Shown here piece by piece: positions 22,420-34,800 of a DNA stretch of 64,000 nucleotides. How positions within the stretch are numbered: position 1 is the first letter of the stretch; each line of letters opens with the position of its first letter. The translations under genes and the position numbers were made by a program. The stretch is from Haberlea rhodopensis (lineage: Eukaryota; Streptophyta; Magnoliopsida; Lamiales; Gesneriaceae), in NCBI GenBank assembly GCA_907163345.1, contig CAJQUN010001252.1, positions 21,078 to 85,077 on the forward strand, read 5' to 3'. The notes below the pieces were generated by a model that was given only the letters and a program-made list of their open reading frames with translations, had not been told where the DNA came from and ran no database searches.

Positions 22420-24530
22420 CAGGAACTCATAGTGCCCATATCAAGTCGAAACGCTGTCTTCTGCACATCTTCCTCTCTGACCCGAATCTGGTGGTACCCG
22501 GATCTCAAATCAATCTTGCTATATAACCTGGTACCTTGCAACTGATCAAACAAATCATCAATCCTTGGGAGAGGATACTTGTTCTTCACTGTGGCCTTAT
22601 TCAGTTGCCGATAATCGATGCACAACCGCATCGAACCATCCTTCTTCTTTACAAAAAGAACCGGTGCGCCCCATGGCGATACGCTCGGGCGTATATATCC
22701 TTTGTCAAGGAGATCCTGCAACTGCTCCTTCAGCTCTCTCAACTCTGCCGGTGCCATCCTGTAAGGTGCACGAGAGATAGCGGATGTCCCCGGTAATAAC
22801 TCAATCCCAAACTCGACTTCTCTAGCCGGTGGGCATCCGGGAATCTTCTCCGGGAACACATCAGCAAACTCTGCTACCACTGGTACATCCTCAACTCTCA
22901 ACTCTTTATTCTTTCCCAATGTGTCCACGGCATAGATGAGATAGCCCGTGTGACCACGTTCCAACAACTGAGACATTTTGACTGCCGAAATCAACGGGAT
23001 CTTCGCACGAGAACCGTTGCCATAAAAAGTCCATTGTATCCCCAAATCAGATCTGAACCTCACTGTTCTCTGTCGACAATTTACCACTGCCTGGTATCTG
23101 TTCAGAATGTCAATACCCACGATGCAGTCAAAGTCTGACATGCCCAATACAATCAAATCTGCCTTCAACTCGTTGTCCTCAAAATAAATGAGGCAATCAT
23201 CAAGAAACTGATCAGCAATAACATTTCTTCCAGTGGGTGTCGAGACCATGAGAGGCGTGGGTAAAGAAGACGTGCGCATATGGTGTCTCTCCACAAAGCC
23301 CACAGATACAAAAGAGTGGGAGGCACCTGTATCTATCAAAATAAAAGCAGGGTACGTAAATAAATGGCACGTACCGGCGATCACCTCCTCTGGGGCTGCC
23401 TGTGCCTGCTCTCTGGTCAGTGCATACACCTGTCCCTGGGACGGTCCCACTGTCTGACATCCCGATGGTCGAGGCATAGTCTGCTGCCTCTGATGCACTG
23501 TCCTATCTTCAAATCTCGGCCTGTTCCCTTGAAAACCTGATTGTCCTCCCCGTGTGGGGCAATACCGAGAGACGTGGCCCATCTTGCCACAACTATAACA
23601 AGCAGGGCAATTACTCGAATAGTGTGGTCCACCACAATTGTCGCACATTGTCTCCCCCGATCTATTTCCTTGCATAGGCCCTCGGTTGGTCGACCAATTG
23701 CTCTTCCTGTTTTCTTGCTTCCGGCCAAAAGATTTCTTTCCACTGAACCGTGAGGATGAAGAAGCACCACGAGGCTTAAATGACTTTCCTCGGGGCCTCA
23801 AGCTATCAGTAGCTTGCCTCTGTTGTGGCACCTGTGGGGGCACAGCACTAGGATAGGCCCCAACTCCAATCTCCGCAAGCTCTGCTCTCGTGAGAGCATC
23901 ATCGAAAGAAGTGGGGTTGTTGGTGATAACCCGGTCAAAAAGCTCCGGCCGTAACCCCTTCAGAAAGTGCCTCATCTTCGCATGTCCACTCGTGGCAATA
24001 TGCGGAACATACCGCAGCAATGAAGAATAGTGCATAGCATAGTCTGATACTAACATACCTCCTTGCTTCAAGTTTGTGAACTCGTCTTCCTTTATCTGCC
24101 TCGCAGCCGCAGAGAAGTACCGGTTCAGAAACCGGGTTCTGAAAAGAGTCCAATCAATTAGTACACCCTGAGCCCTTAGTTCCATCACTGTAGTCCTCCA
24201 CCACATGGAAGGTTTCTTCGCTAGCTGGAACTCCGCCAATCTCAGCCATGCCGTCCTTGCACAAGGAGCGGACACAAAAATCTGTTCCAGTCTTTCAAGC
24301 CATTCCTCAACCTCTTCCCCTGACTCTGTCCCCTCAAACATAGGCGGGTGGAAGGTCAGAAACTGAGTCAAACTGATCTCACCAGGTAGTAACAAGTGAG
24401 CCACTGGTTCCATGCCTACAGCTGGTGGAGGTAGAGGGTTCGTCTGACCAATACTCGCATTAACACTGCCCACGTCACCTACCTCTTCATTGAGATTTCC
24501 CAAATTCATAGCCGTCATGCTGTAACACAA
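22419..24530 (-). pseudogene. Gypsy-1 gag, protease and RT start
   Basis: A 703-codon open frame. Retrotrans_gag region (EEWLERLEQIF, about residues 80-230), zinc knuckle CYSCGKMGHVSRYC, aspartic protease FILIDTGASHSFVS, then RT to KIDLRSGYHQIRV. It runs out of frame at the RT core near 22440, so the catalytic half is in a separate frame. It is a single gag-pol fusion, as usual in plant chromoviruses. Confidence 0.9.
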
Positions 24531-24710
24531 GGGTTAACAACAATTCCAAAACAGATATATATGTCATGTTGTTAGATAACATAAACAATAATAGGCATGT
24601 TAGTATAACAGAACATACATCAATATGCACCACATGCATAAACATGCCTCAAATGTAAGCACCTAGTCAATCATGCTAAGGCTACCCTTCACTCGTTCCC
24701 GGGTTCTCTA

Positions 24711-24728
24711 ACCACTGCTCTGATACCA
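24711..24728 (-). promoter_or_regulatory. Gypsy-1 primer-binding site
   Basis: TGGTATCAGAGCAGTGGT on the minus strand, four bases from the 5' LTR, complementary to initiator tRNA-Met. Confidence 0.88.
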
Positions 24729-24732
24729 CTAA

Positions 24733-26757
24733 TGTAAGGACCCTAGTTCCTTAAATACGGATTAAAGGCATAATTAGAGCTAACATAAATTATCAGAGTA
24801 AAATGATCGTGTTGAGACTATGAGTCTTAAGAATTACATGCCAAAATAAGGAATATCAAGTGGATTAGTTACATCCCCAATCAAATGAATGTTCTCACTA
24901 TAGTTTTACACTACTCCTAGAGTAGACACTATACAAAAGTAATCCCGTCCTTCATCTATCAAGAGTGTTCTTCACAAGCTCACCGCATCAACCCGCTTTA
25001 GCCCATTTCTATCATGCCAAAATGTACCTACAAGGACAAACCCCAAAACATGAGCATATAATAATTCATATACAACACAATATGAATATAAGGCGTAAAT
25101 ACATAAATCATAATAAAACACTTCCTGTTGTTCCCATGCATTTTAAACGCTTCCTTTTGGGTTGACCCTGTACCATAACTCATGAGCATAATCAATAGAT
25201 TATTTAATGGTTTACACATGTCATGACATAACACCGTTCCATATTCATCAATTACCAGTCCGTAGTCTGTTCATCACAATGTATTTTAATGCCCCTCGCT
25301 TCACATATAGGCGGCATAGAATAACCTCGCTTTAATGGACATGCGGCGCTCCCACCCCTCGCTTCACATTTTAGCGGCAAATATTCTTTCCTCGCCTCAT
25401 ATGACAACCACGCTTCAATGTGACATGCGGCGCTCCCACCCCTCGCTTCACATTGAGCGGCACCAAACAAATAGCGGCAAGCATTAAAATCATCAAAGGA
25501 TGACCATGACTCATGGGATACGCACCAACAATCATCATATGCATATATAGTCATCATGCATAAATTCAACATGTATTTGCATCCACAATGCACATTTCCA
25601 CATATACTCGCATCCACAATGCATAATCAATTAATATAATAGATACATGTACCGTTGGGTGCCCGTACGTCATCTACGTACATTTCCAAAAGTGGAATTT
25701 GATATGGCTTCACTTCCTTGGTTGCGTCGCCACCTGGGATGGTTCTACACAATCACACAACCCCATATTAGAAGCCAAATAATAGCCAAATACCAAAAAT
25801 TCGTCAAAAAAATCCATTCCCCATTTTTCTGCTGCTGGCGATCGATCGCGAGCCTCACCGATCGATCGCTTCGTTGTAGCGATCGATCGCCAGATCTCTC
25901 TGGCTCGCGGCGATCGATCGCGCCATACATGGCGATCGATCGCCTGCTTCATATTTCGCTACTGGCCCTCGGCGATCGATCGCGCCATTTATGGCGATCG
26001 ATCGCCACAACCAGAATCGCGATTTCCACCATTTTTAAGCCATAAATTCTTCCCCAATCTTACCAACACTTACACCAACAAACCCAAAACATAAAAACAC
26101 TAAAAACCTTCAATAAACACCTTACACAACCCAAAAATCCAATACCCATCCAAAATAATACCAACCCCAAAATGACCCATTTCAAAACCAACCAAAAATC
26201 ATTTCAAACTCAATCAAAACACTACAAAAACAACAAGGAGGTATCCATACCTCTTGGGGACTCCAAATCTTACAATAAATCTCACAAATAAGATTTTTGC
26301 AAAGGTTTCCCTCCCACTCTTGAGCCAAAAACGAAAATGGAAGAGAATGAGGTTTTGGGTGGATGATTTGGGGGAAAATGAAAGTGATGGGTATAGTGGG
26401 GGTTTGGGGGGGGTATAAGTGGGTTTGTTTTAATTAAAATGCACTCCCACAATTACCATGGTGTATAAAACACCCCAACAAGATATTTAAAAGCATTATA
26501 CCAAAATGCACCAAAATACCAATTAGATACATGTTTCACCAAATAATTATCCACCATCACATTTAACCATTAAAACACCCAATTACCCAACATGCATAAT
26601 ATGCACCCTGAAATGCTCTACCCGGGTCACGCCTACCCTGTGACTAAGCATTTCACTAAGATAATTAACGCCAACACATATATTAATTATCACCGTTAAT
26701 AATCACATGAACATAATTACTGACCAAATTGCAATTAATTATTTCGGGGATATCACA
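24733..26757 (-). repeat. Gypsy-1 5' LTR, complete
   Basis: 2025 bp, from TGTAAGGACC to GATATCACA. It contains the subrepeats at 25292-25463 and an array of GCGATCGATCGC palindromes at 25838-26005 that the deleted left LTR lacks. Confidence 0.93.
25838..26005. repeat. Array of seven 12-bp GCGATCGATCGC palindromes
   Basis: Copies start at 25838, 25858 (CCGATCGATCGC), 25879, 25910, 25932, 25972 and 25994. Spacing is irregular, 20-40 bp, and flanks such as GCCAT recur. Each contains two overlapping CGATCG sites and three CpGs in otherwise AT-rich DNA. It lies within the LTR. Confidence 0.9.
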
Positions 26758-28179
26758 TGAGGATTGTGTTACACACCTCAATGTTGAAGAGAGAATCAAG
26801 GAGCTCGATATTCCATAATTAAATGACCCTGGATCAAAAGAGAACGAACTCTAGCATATTTATCCACCGTGGTCCCCTCAAGGTGGTTGTAAGGAGGTTT
26901 GAAATTGAGGAGAGAAGGGATCCTCGGATCTTCCCAGGTCCGAACATTAGAATTGAGACCAATTTTGAAGCAGGTACCTTTGGTGATGAGGCAACGAAAG
27001 TGGATAATGTCGCGCATAATCCAAGAACAACCCGAGAAAGAATTAGGCGAGTCCAAAAAGTTCCAGTTGCCAATGTATTTACCATGAAGCAACTTAAGGC
27101 AAAGATTGTCACTCGGGTCATGGCAGAGGGCCCATGAAAGTTTGGAAACCAACGCTCTATTAAAATCAGTCGTGCGACGAAAACCAAGACCTCCCACACT
27201 TTTTGGTTTGCATAAGGAGTCTCAGACAATGAGGTGGATTTTACGGTGATGTTTAGAGGATCCCACCAGAACTCACGAATCGCATAATCAATATCATTGG
27301 AAATAGACGATGGGAGGAGGGTGGTCGACATATGATACATCGGAGCAGATTGCGCCACTGCCCGAATCATCGTAGCCCGACCAGCCTGAGAAAGATGCCA
27401 AGATTTCCACGATGCTAACCTTTTGGTGAAGTGATCCAGGAGGTCAATTGAGGCTTCAATTCTAGACTTCGGTTTACAAAAAAGGTTTGCCTAGATGTTT
27501 TAAGTTATGAGAACACTCCGCAAACCCCAAGGTTTGCAATATCGGATCTTTGATGGTTTGAGGAGTGTTACGACTAAAATGAATACCAGATTTTTCCAAG
27601 TTAGCTTTAAGGCCAGACCAAGAATGGAGGGTAGTCAGAGTATCAGATAAGGCATCAGCTTCCTCCATTGATGCTTCAGTTAAAATGATGAGATCATCAA
27701 CATTCATTACATGATTAATCCAAGGGCAACTCCGACCAATTGTAACACCTTTAAGAGCATCCAAACTCCCCTTAGAGGCAAGAAGTATAGACAACAGTTC
27801 AAAATAGATGATGAAGAGGGAAGGGGAAAACGGATCACCTTACCGAATGCCACGGGACTGGTTAAAGAAACCAAAAGGGGACACATTAATAAAAACAGAG
27901 TAAGAGCAAGTAGATATGCAGTTGAGAATCCAATTGATAAAAGTGTCACAGAAACCCAAATTTTTCAAGATCGAACACAAAAGAGGCCATTATACATGAT
28001 CATAAGCTTTAGTCATGTCAATTTTTATAGCCATGAAATTTTTCTTGCTTTTTTTATTGTTTAGGTAGTGCACAATTTCATGAGTAATGATTGAGTTGTC
28101 AACAATAGATCTACCGGGAACAAATGCCATTTGAAAGGGGGGATGAGTTTATCTAGCAAGGGTTTGAGCCTATTGAAAA
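26758..28179 (-). pseudogene. LINE ORF2, RT end and zf-RVT region
   Basis: Downstream half of an L1-type LINE ORF2 in broken frames. RT palm is at about 27680 (HVMNVDDLIILTEAS, where active elements have F/YADD), followed by ANLEKSGIHFS. The maturase-like C-terminal region follows (MGGLGFRRTTDFNRALVSKLSW at 27197), then a zf-RVT-like end. It is cut at 26757 by Gypsy-1 and joins 39070 across Gypsy-2. No 3' UTR or poly(A) is seen, so the 3' end should lie beyond Gypsy-1, left of the window. Confidence 0.88.
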
Positions 28180-29558
28180 TGATATCCCTAATTCTGGAGG
28201 CCCAGTAGGTCTTGAGGTCCGAACTTTATTTGGGCCCGGTCAGTGCGGGGCCCATTTAGTCAACAAGGGACGTCGTCACTGCTGATCCCGGGCTGTCCTC
28301 ATAGCCACTGTCTAGCTCTCCGACCGACCCGAGTTTATTACGGGCGCGATCACCTCTGTCCAGCTGCCACTATCGTTCCGGAGCCGGGGCGGCGAGGAAA
28401 TACATCAAGAGGTCGGGTAGGTCGTCCATGTGACATGCCACCCAAGCAGAGGCACTGTCTCGTCGGCAGATCAGGACGGGCTCTGTTTAGCAAGATATCC
28501 GGGCTGAGGAGCCCTTTCCTCAATAGGACAGGACGGGAAGTCATGGGACAGAATAGGCGAGCTGGGGCCGTTTAGGGTGGTCCTGCATACCGAGGCTAGG
28601 GTGGCAGGAGTCGGACACCTATTAAAGCAAAAGCTAGGCCTGCTAACCAATCAGGGGGTGGTCAGGCACTGTGAGTAAAGAAAGCATATTACCAGACACA
28701 GAGAATCACCAGAGCAAGAGGGTCGTACGAAGTAGGTAGCAGGCGCAGATGGTCCCCCATCTGTGGTCCCCCCCCCTTTCTCAGTTTCAGACATTGTCTC
28801 CAAAGCCCCAGGCAAAGCGTCGGGACCACTGACTATCCTCCCCCTATAAAGAGGAGAATTGTTAGCAAGAAGGCTGGCTCTCGATTCACCAGTTTGATCG
28901 CCGGAGATTCTTAACCAGTTAAGACTTTACCAGGCTCCGACCTAACCAGTGATTTCACGAAATAGCTCATCCATTTTCCCCTATAAATTCATTTGTTATC
29001 AAAGCGAACCAAAAAAGGAGGTAACAAATTGAGGAGCCCTTTCCTCAATAGGACAGGACGGGAAGTCATGGGACAGAATAGGCGAGCTGGGGCCGTTTAG
29101 GGTGGTCCTGCATACCGAGGCTAGGGTGGCAGGAGTCGGACACCTATTAAAGCAAAAGCTAGGCCTGCTAACCAATCAGGGGGTGGTCAGGCACTGTGAG
29201 TAAGAAAAGCATATTACCAGACACAGAGAATCACCAGAGCAAGAGGGTCGTACGAAGTAGGTAGCAGGCGCAGATGGTCCCCCATCTGTGGTCCCCCCCC
29301 CCCCCCCCTTTCTCAGTTTCAGACATTGTCTCCAAAGCCCCAGGCAAAGCGTCGGGACCACTGACTATCCTCCCCCTATAAAGAGGAGAATTGTTAGCAA
29401 GAAGGCTGGCTCTCGATTCACCAGCTTGATCGCCGGAGATTCTTAACCAGTTAAGACTTTACCAGGCTCCGACCTAACCAGTGATTTCACGAAATAGCTC
29501 ATCCATTTTCCCCTATAAATTCATTTGTTATCAAAGCGAACCAAAAAAGGAGGTAACA
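28180..29558 (+). repeat. Gypsy-2 5' LTR with internal tandem duplication
   Basis: 28180-29026 is one full LTR (847 bp; the 3' LTR is 848). It is followed by AATT and a second partial copy, 29031-29558. The duplicated unit is 28506-29030 repeated as 29031-29562, the latter longer through an extended C run. Each unit carries a TATAAA. Confidence 0.92.
28845..28850 (+). promoter_or_regulatory. Putative TATA box, first 5' LTR unit of Gypsy-2
   Basis: CCCCCTATAAAGAGG context. The same motif recurs at 29377-29382 in the duplicated unit and 38883-38888 in the 3' LTR. Confidence 0.6.
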
Positions 29559-29560
29559 AA

Positions 29561-29578
29561 TTGGCGCCGTCTGTGGGA
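29561..29578 (+). promoter_or_regulatory. Gypsy-2 primer-binding site
   Basis: TTGGCGCCGTCTGTGGGA, two bases after the LTR; this sequence is characteristic of Tat-lineage plant Gypsy elements. Confidence 0.85.
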
Positions 29579-29604
29579 AGATTTGAGCAAGAGACGTTGA
29601 TACG

Positions 29605-30914
29605 ATGGTAAGAACAAGGAGAACGGAAGCAGAGGAAAATCGAGAGCACCACGCCTCCACCAATGGCGAGGAGCAGCCACTGCCCGGGGTAAACATGACA
29701 GTGGGAGCTTTGACACTGGAGCAGCTCACAAGACTGATTGCAGTTACGGTGGAGCAGACCATGAGGAAAAAGGAAGGTCCGTCCGAGGGCGTGCACGGGG
29801 AAAGCTCCCAGCAGATGAAGGATCCCGAACAAGGAGCAACTTCCCGGCCTAAAGTGACTGCTGTTCCGGATCTGGAGGGCCAGGTGGAGGAGCTGAAGGA
29901 CGAGGTCCAGAGGATGAAGAGAGGGATGGGGGGTACCTCTGTCAGGAGGGGAACCCCTTTCTCGGGTGAAATAGTGAACGAGGAACTCCCAAATAACTTC
30001 CGACCCCCCAATGCTGGGGAATACGACGGGAGCACGGACCCGGAAGAACACCAGGCAGGTTCGAAAATGCTGCCATGCTACATTGTTACTCGGATCGCCT
30101 TAAGTGCAAAGTGTTCCTAACCACTTTGGTGAGGTCGGCCCAGAAGTGGTTCAATCAGTTGGAGCCGGGTTCCATTACTTCCTTCGCCGGATTTAGCTCC
30201 GCGTTCTTGCACCAGTATGCCAGCAGCAAGCGGTATAAGAAGACCTCTCTGAGCTTGTTCGAGATGAGGCAGGCCGAGGATGAGTCGTTGCGGGCGTATA
30301 TCAAAAACTTCAACACTGTGATACTCGAAATACCTGCCTGCCCGGCGGAAATTCTGATCAGCGCCTTCACCCAAGGCCTGAGAGGAGGAGACTTCTTCCG
30401 ATCCTTGGTAAAGAAGCCTCCTGTTACCTATGATGATCTGCTCACCCGAGCGGAGAAGTACATCAACGTGGAGGAGGCCCAGCAACTGAGGAGGAAGGAA
30501 GTGCGGAGGACTGGGGAAAAACGGATCAACCAGGGCGAGAAGAGGCCAGTGGAAGGGGCACAGCTCGGTCGATTTTCCCATTATACGCCGTTGAAGGTCT
30601 CCAAGGAGGAGGCCGTCCGCATATGTGAAGACAAACAGGTGTTGCAAAAGCCGGCACCAGCTAGTGTGGAGCCGAGCAAGGAGGCCCCGGAGAAATACTG
30701 CATCTTCCACCAAGCGACTGGGCACACCACACAAGATTGCCATCGTTTGGATGAGGAGCTCGAGAAGGCAATACAGAACAGTTCCCAGTTCAAGCAGTTG
30801 TTGTCCCGACCCGTCCCACCAGGGGATAATCTTCCTCGGGGAAGGGGTCGAGGACCGTCATGGACAAGAGGGAGAGGGGGGACGAACCAACTTCCGTCCT
30901 CCGTTCCGTGGTAG
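29605..30914 (+). pseudogene. Gypsy-2 gag, broken
   Basis: Starts MVRTRRTEAEENREHH at 29605. The frame changes near 30055-30075 so that ENAAMLHCYSDRLKCKVF follows. The core gag domain (RSAQKWFNQLEPGSITSF) ends in a zinc-like CIFHQATGHTTQDCH and an Arg/Gly-rich tail. Another frame change occurs near 30880 at a G-run. Each break is one base, so the protein would be whole but for three indels in gag-PR. Confidence 0.85.
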
Positions 30915-31822
30915 AGGACGTGCTCGAGGACCCCCAAGGAGCTTAAATGACGTCAACCCTACCCGTGCTGACTCCCCGAAGCGGGGAGTCATAAACATGA
31001 TCTCGGGCGGGACAACGGATGGGGATTCCAACAGGGCTAGGAAGGCTGTCAGCAGGAGGGAGACCCTGAGTGTAGGAGGGATCTGTGGTGCCGAGGAGGA
31101 GGTGGTTGTCAGTTTTGGGCCGCGAGATCTGGAAAACATTTGCACACCCCATAACGATGCCCTGGTCATACGGGCCACTGTTGCCAATTATGAGGTCGGG
31201 AGGGTGTTTGTAGACACAGGTAGTTCCGTGAACGTGTTGTTTGATGAAGCTTTTCGGCAGATGGACTTAGGAGGGTATCAACTCGAGCCAATCAACACCC
31301 CACTATTTGGCTTCGCTGGGCACACCGTGTACCCCCTCGGTCAGATTTCCCTGCCCCTTTCCCTGGGAGGTAACGAAGATCGAAAAACCAGGCTGGTCAC
31401 ATTCACCATTGTGGCGGCCTCATCTTCATACAACATCATTCTGGGGAGACCAGCTATGAACGAATTCAGGGCTGTGGCCTCCACCTTCCACCAAAAGATC
31501 AAGTTCCCTGTAGGAAAAAGAGTGGGGGAAGTTAGGGGAGACCAGCCCTCATCCAAGAAATGCTACGCGGAAACTGTGAAGTTAGAGGTGAAAAGATCCC
31601 GAAGGGGCGGTGATGAAGGACGGGAGGATAGGGGGGTACAGATGGTGCAGGAGGTGCAGGCGATGAGGGACGGAGAAGAGGAAATTATATTAGTCCCAGG
31701 ACAGCCCGATAAAACCACAAGAGTAGCGGCTGACCTAGACAGCGTCCTGAAACACGACTTGTCGAATTGCCTGTCCAAGCATGCCGGAATATTCGCCTGG
31801 TCCCCGACCGAGCTGACAGGGG
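30880..31822 (+). pseudogene. Gypsy-2 protease region
   Basis: Continues after the second break with PKRGVINMISGG. Retroviral-type aspartic protease VGRVFVDTGSSVNVLFDEAF is near 31195-31255 and IILGRPAMNEFRAV follows. The frame ends soon after FAWSPTELTGG, where a G5 run near 31820 shifts to the RT frame. Confidence 0.85.
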
Positions 31823-34800
31823 GTGTTGCCCTCTGTAGCCCAGCACCGGTTAAATGTCAATCTAGAAGTAAAAGTAACCCGGCAAAAGAAGAGGCATTTT
31901 GGACCAGATAAAGACAGAATTATCCGAGCCGAGGTTCAGACCTTGCTGAGGGCCGGACAGATAAGGGAGCTACAATTCCCCACCTGGTTGTCAAACGTGG
32001 TTTTGGTTCCAAAGTCGGCGGGGAAATGGAGGATGTGCATCGACTTTCGTAATTTGAACAAAGCCTGTCCCAAGGACTGTTATCCCCTACCTCGGATCGA
32101 TCAGCTGGTGGACTCCACCTCGGGGTACGAGCTGTTAAGTTTCATGGACGCGTACCAGGGATATCACCAAATACCCTTGGCGGAAGAGGACCAAGATAAG
32201 GTCAGTTTTATCACGTCGGATGGAACGTTCTGCTATGTGGTCATGCCCTTTGGCCTCAAGAACGCCGGGGCCACATACCAGAGGTTAATGGACAAAGTGT
32301 TTGAAAACCAGGCGGGAAGGAACATTGAGGTTTATGTGGATGACATCTTGGTAAAATCTAAAGGCCAGGCAGACCTATTGCCCGACTTAGAGGAAACTTT
32401 TGCCACACTAAGCAGGTTTGGTCTGAAATTGAATCCGGCTAAGTGCGTATTTGGTGTGAAGAGCGGTAAATTCTTGGGTTTCATGGTAACAGAGAGGGGG
32501 ATCGAGGTCAACCCGGAAAAAGTTAGAGCAATTCAAGACATGACCTCACCTCGCAGCATAAAAGAGGTGCAAAAACTAACAGGGCGGATTGCGTCCTTAG
32601 CTCGTTTTATTTCCAGGTCAGCTCATAGGAGTTACCCTTTCTTCCGAGTGCTAAGAAAGGCGAAAAAGTTCGCTTGGGACGACGAGTGCGAGGAAGCTTT
32701 CTCTGACCTGAAGAAGCACTTGGCCGAGCTGCCAGTCCTGGTAAAGCCAGAGCCCGGCGAGCGATTATGGATCTACTTGTCTGCCACAGAAAGCGTTGTT
32801 AGCTCGGTACTAATAAAACAAGACGGTACGGACCAGAGGCCGGTGTATTATGTCAGCCATGCACTGAAAGGGGCGGAACTCAGATACCCAGAGGTCGAAA
32901 AATTGGCATTAGCTTTGGTCCTAACCGCAAGGAGGCTGAGACCCTACTTTTTGTCACACCCCATCTCAGTGCTAACCAACAGCCCCATGGGGAGGATAAT
33001 GACCCAGCCTGATGTATCGGGGAGATTGGTGAAATGGACAATCGAGCTCGGCGAGTACGACGTAACCTACCAACCTCGGTCATCCATCAAAGCCCAGGCC
33101 TTATCAGATTTCATCGCGGAAATGATAGAGGTTGAAGCTGAGGAGCCCTGGAAGATATACGTGGATGGAGCAGCTAACAGTGAAGGCAGTGGAGTGGGGA
33201 TTGTTCTGATATCCCCCGCGGGTGAGAAGATGAAGGTCATTATCAGATTAGATTTCCGGGCTTCTAATAATGAAGCAGAGTACGAGGCTATACTGATCGG
33301 GCTGAGGTTGGCAAAAGAGGTCGGTGCCAGCCGAGTGATCCTTCACTCGGACTCCCAGCTGGCCACTCAGCAGGTGAAAGGGAATTACGAAGCCAAGAGC
33401 GAGAAGATGATAGAATACTTGAAGGCTATACAGGAGATGTCAGAAAGTTTCGTGGAGTGGAGCATAGTGCAGATCCCTAGGGAGGATAATCAGGAGGCCG
33501 ATGAGCTCTCCAAGTGGTCAACATCCCTGGTTCCTTTGTCACAGAGGGAGTACATATTTCAGACAGAGTTGATTCCGGCAGCTCGGCCCGTCACCGAGGC
33601 CCCCGAGGTGTTGGGTTGGATGGCCCCGATTTTGAACTACTTGAAAAAGCTGGAAGTACCCGCTGATAAGAACCAAGCCCGACGGTTAAAGAGGCATGCA
33701 TTCCGTTTTGTTCTGATAGAGGATGTGTTATATAAGAGGTCATTTGCCGGACCCCTCCTCCGATGTCTCAACTCGGAAGAGGCAGAATATGTGCTCAGAG
33801 AAATTCACGAGGGATGCTGCGGGGACCATCTCGGGGGGTTGGCTCTGGCCAGAAAGACTCTCCTTGCTGGGTATTTCTGGCCTACCCTGAGGAATGACGC
33901 GATCAGGACTGTAGTCACTTGTGAGGGTTGTCAGAGGAACAGTAAGTTCCAGTCAAGGCCAGCAAGCCTCATGAAAGCGGTAACATCGGCCTGTCCTTTC
34001 GATAAATGGGGCCTGGATATCGTGGGACCTTTCCCGGTGGCCCCGAAGCAAAAGAAATTTCTGTTGGTGGCTGTAGATTATTTCTCGAAATGGGTCGAGG
34101 CCGAGCCTTTAGCCAAGATCGCCGAGGAGAATGTGCTGGACTTTCTGTGGAAGAATATAGTTTGCCGCTTTGGAGTACCCAGGAAATTAATATCAGACAA
34201 TGGGAGGCAGTTCCAGGGGCAGAGGTTAATGGCTTGGTGCAAGGAAATGAAGATCGAACAAGCCTTTACATCAGTAGGTTATCCACAGAGCAACGGGCAG
34301 ACAGAGGTCACCAACCGATCAATTGTGCAAGCTTTGAAGGCCAGACTGTACGGGGTTGGCAAGGACTGGGTGGACGAGTTACCAAGTGTGTTGTGGGCTT
34401 ACAGAACGACAGCTCGCGTCCCAACTGGAGAAACGCCTTTCAGCATGGTGTATGGAACGGAGGCCGTGCTACCTGCTGAGGTTGGAAAGACCTCTGCCAG
34501 GGTCCAGGCATATGATGGCGACAATGAGGAAAGCCGGGCTCTGGACTTGGATCTGATCTATGAGAAACGGGAAAGGGCGGCTATAAGGATGGAGGCTTAC
34601 CGCAGCAAGATAGTCAGGGCCTACAACAAAAGGGTGGTACCCCGAAATTTTCAGGTGGGGGACCTCGTCCTCAAAAAGGTCAACCCAGCAGGGGAGGTAA
34701 GAAAGCTTGACCCCCGATGGGAGGGACCATACAAAGTAGTCCAGAAGCTGAGTTCCGGGTCGTACTACTTAGAGGAGGACGGAGGCCGACGCCTAAAGAG

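Larger units (their letters stand above)
1..26757 (-). mobile_element. Gypsy-1: chromovirus-type Ty3/Gypsy LTR retrotransposon, interrupted
   Basis: The element reads right to left. Its 5' LTR is 24733-26757, followed by a primer-binding site (24711-24728), gag-protease-RT (22419-24530), the rest of pol (20033-22419), a purine-rich tract next to 19907, and the 3' LTR in two pieces (1-714 and 19591-19907). The 3' LTR is split by Copia-1 and its first roughly 203 bp lie before the window. Domain order PR-RT-RNase H-INT marks it as Gypsy, and a chromodomain-like tail after integrase suggests a chromovirus (Tekay/Del-like). The two LTRs differ at roughly 1.5% of shared positions by eye. Pol carries several stops and a frameshift, so the copy is dead. 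Confidence 0.93.

Noticed and set aside
30055..31830. Programmed frameshifting between Gypsy-2 gag, PR and RT
   Set aside because: Three breaks, one within gag itself and no consistent slippery site; accidental indels or sequence errors fit better.
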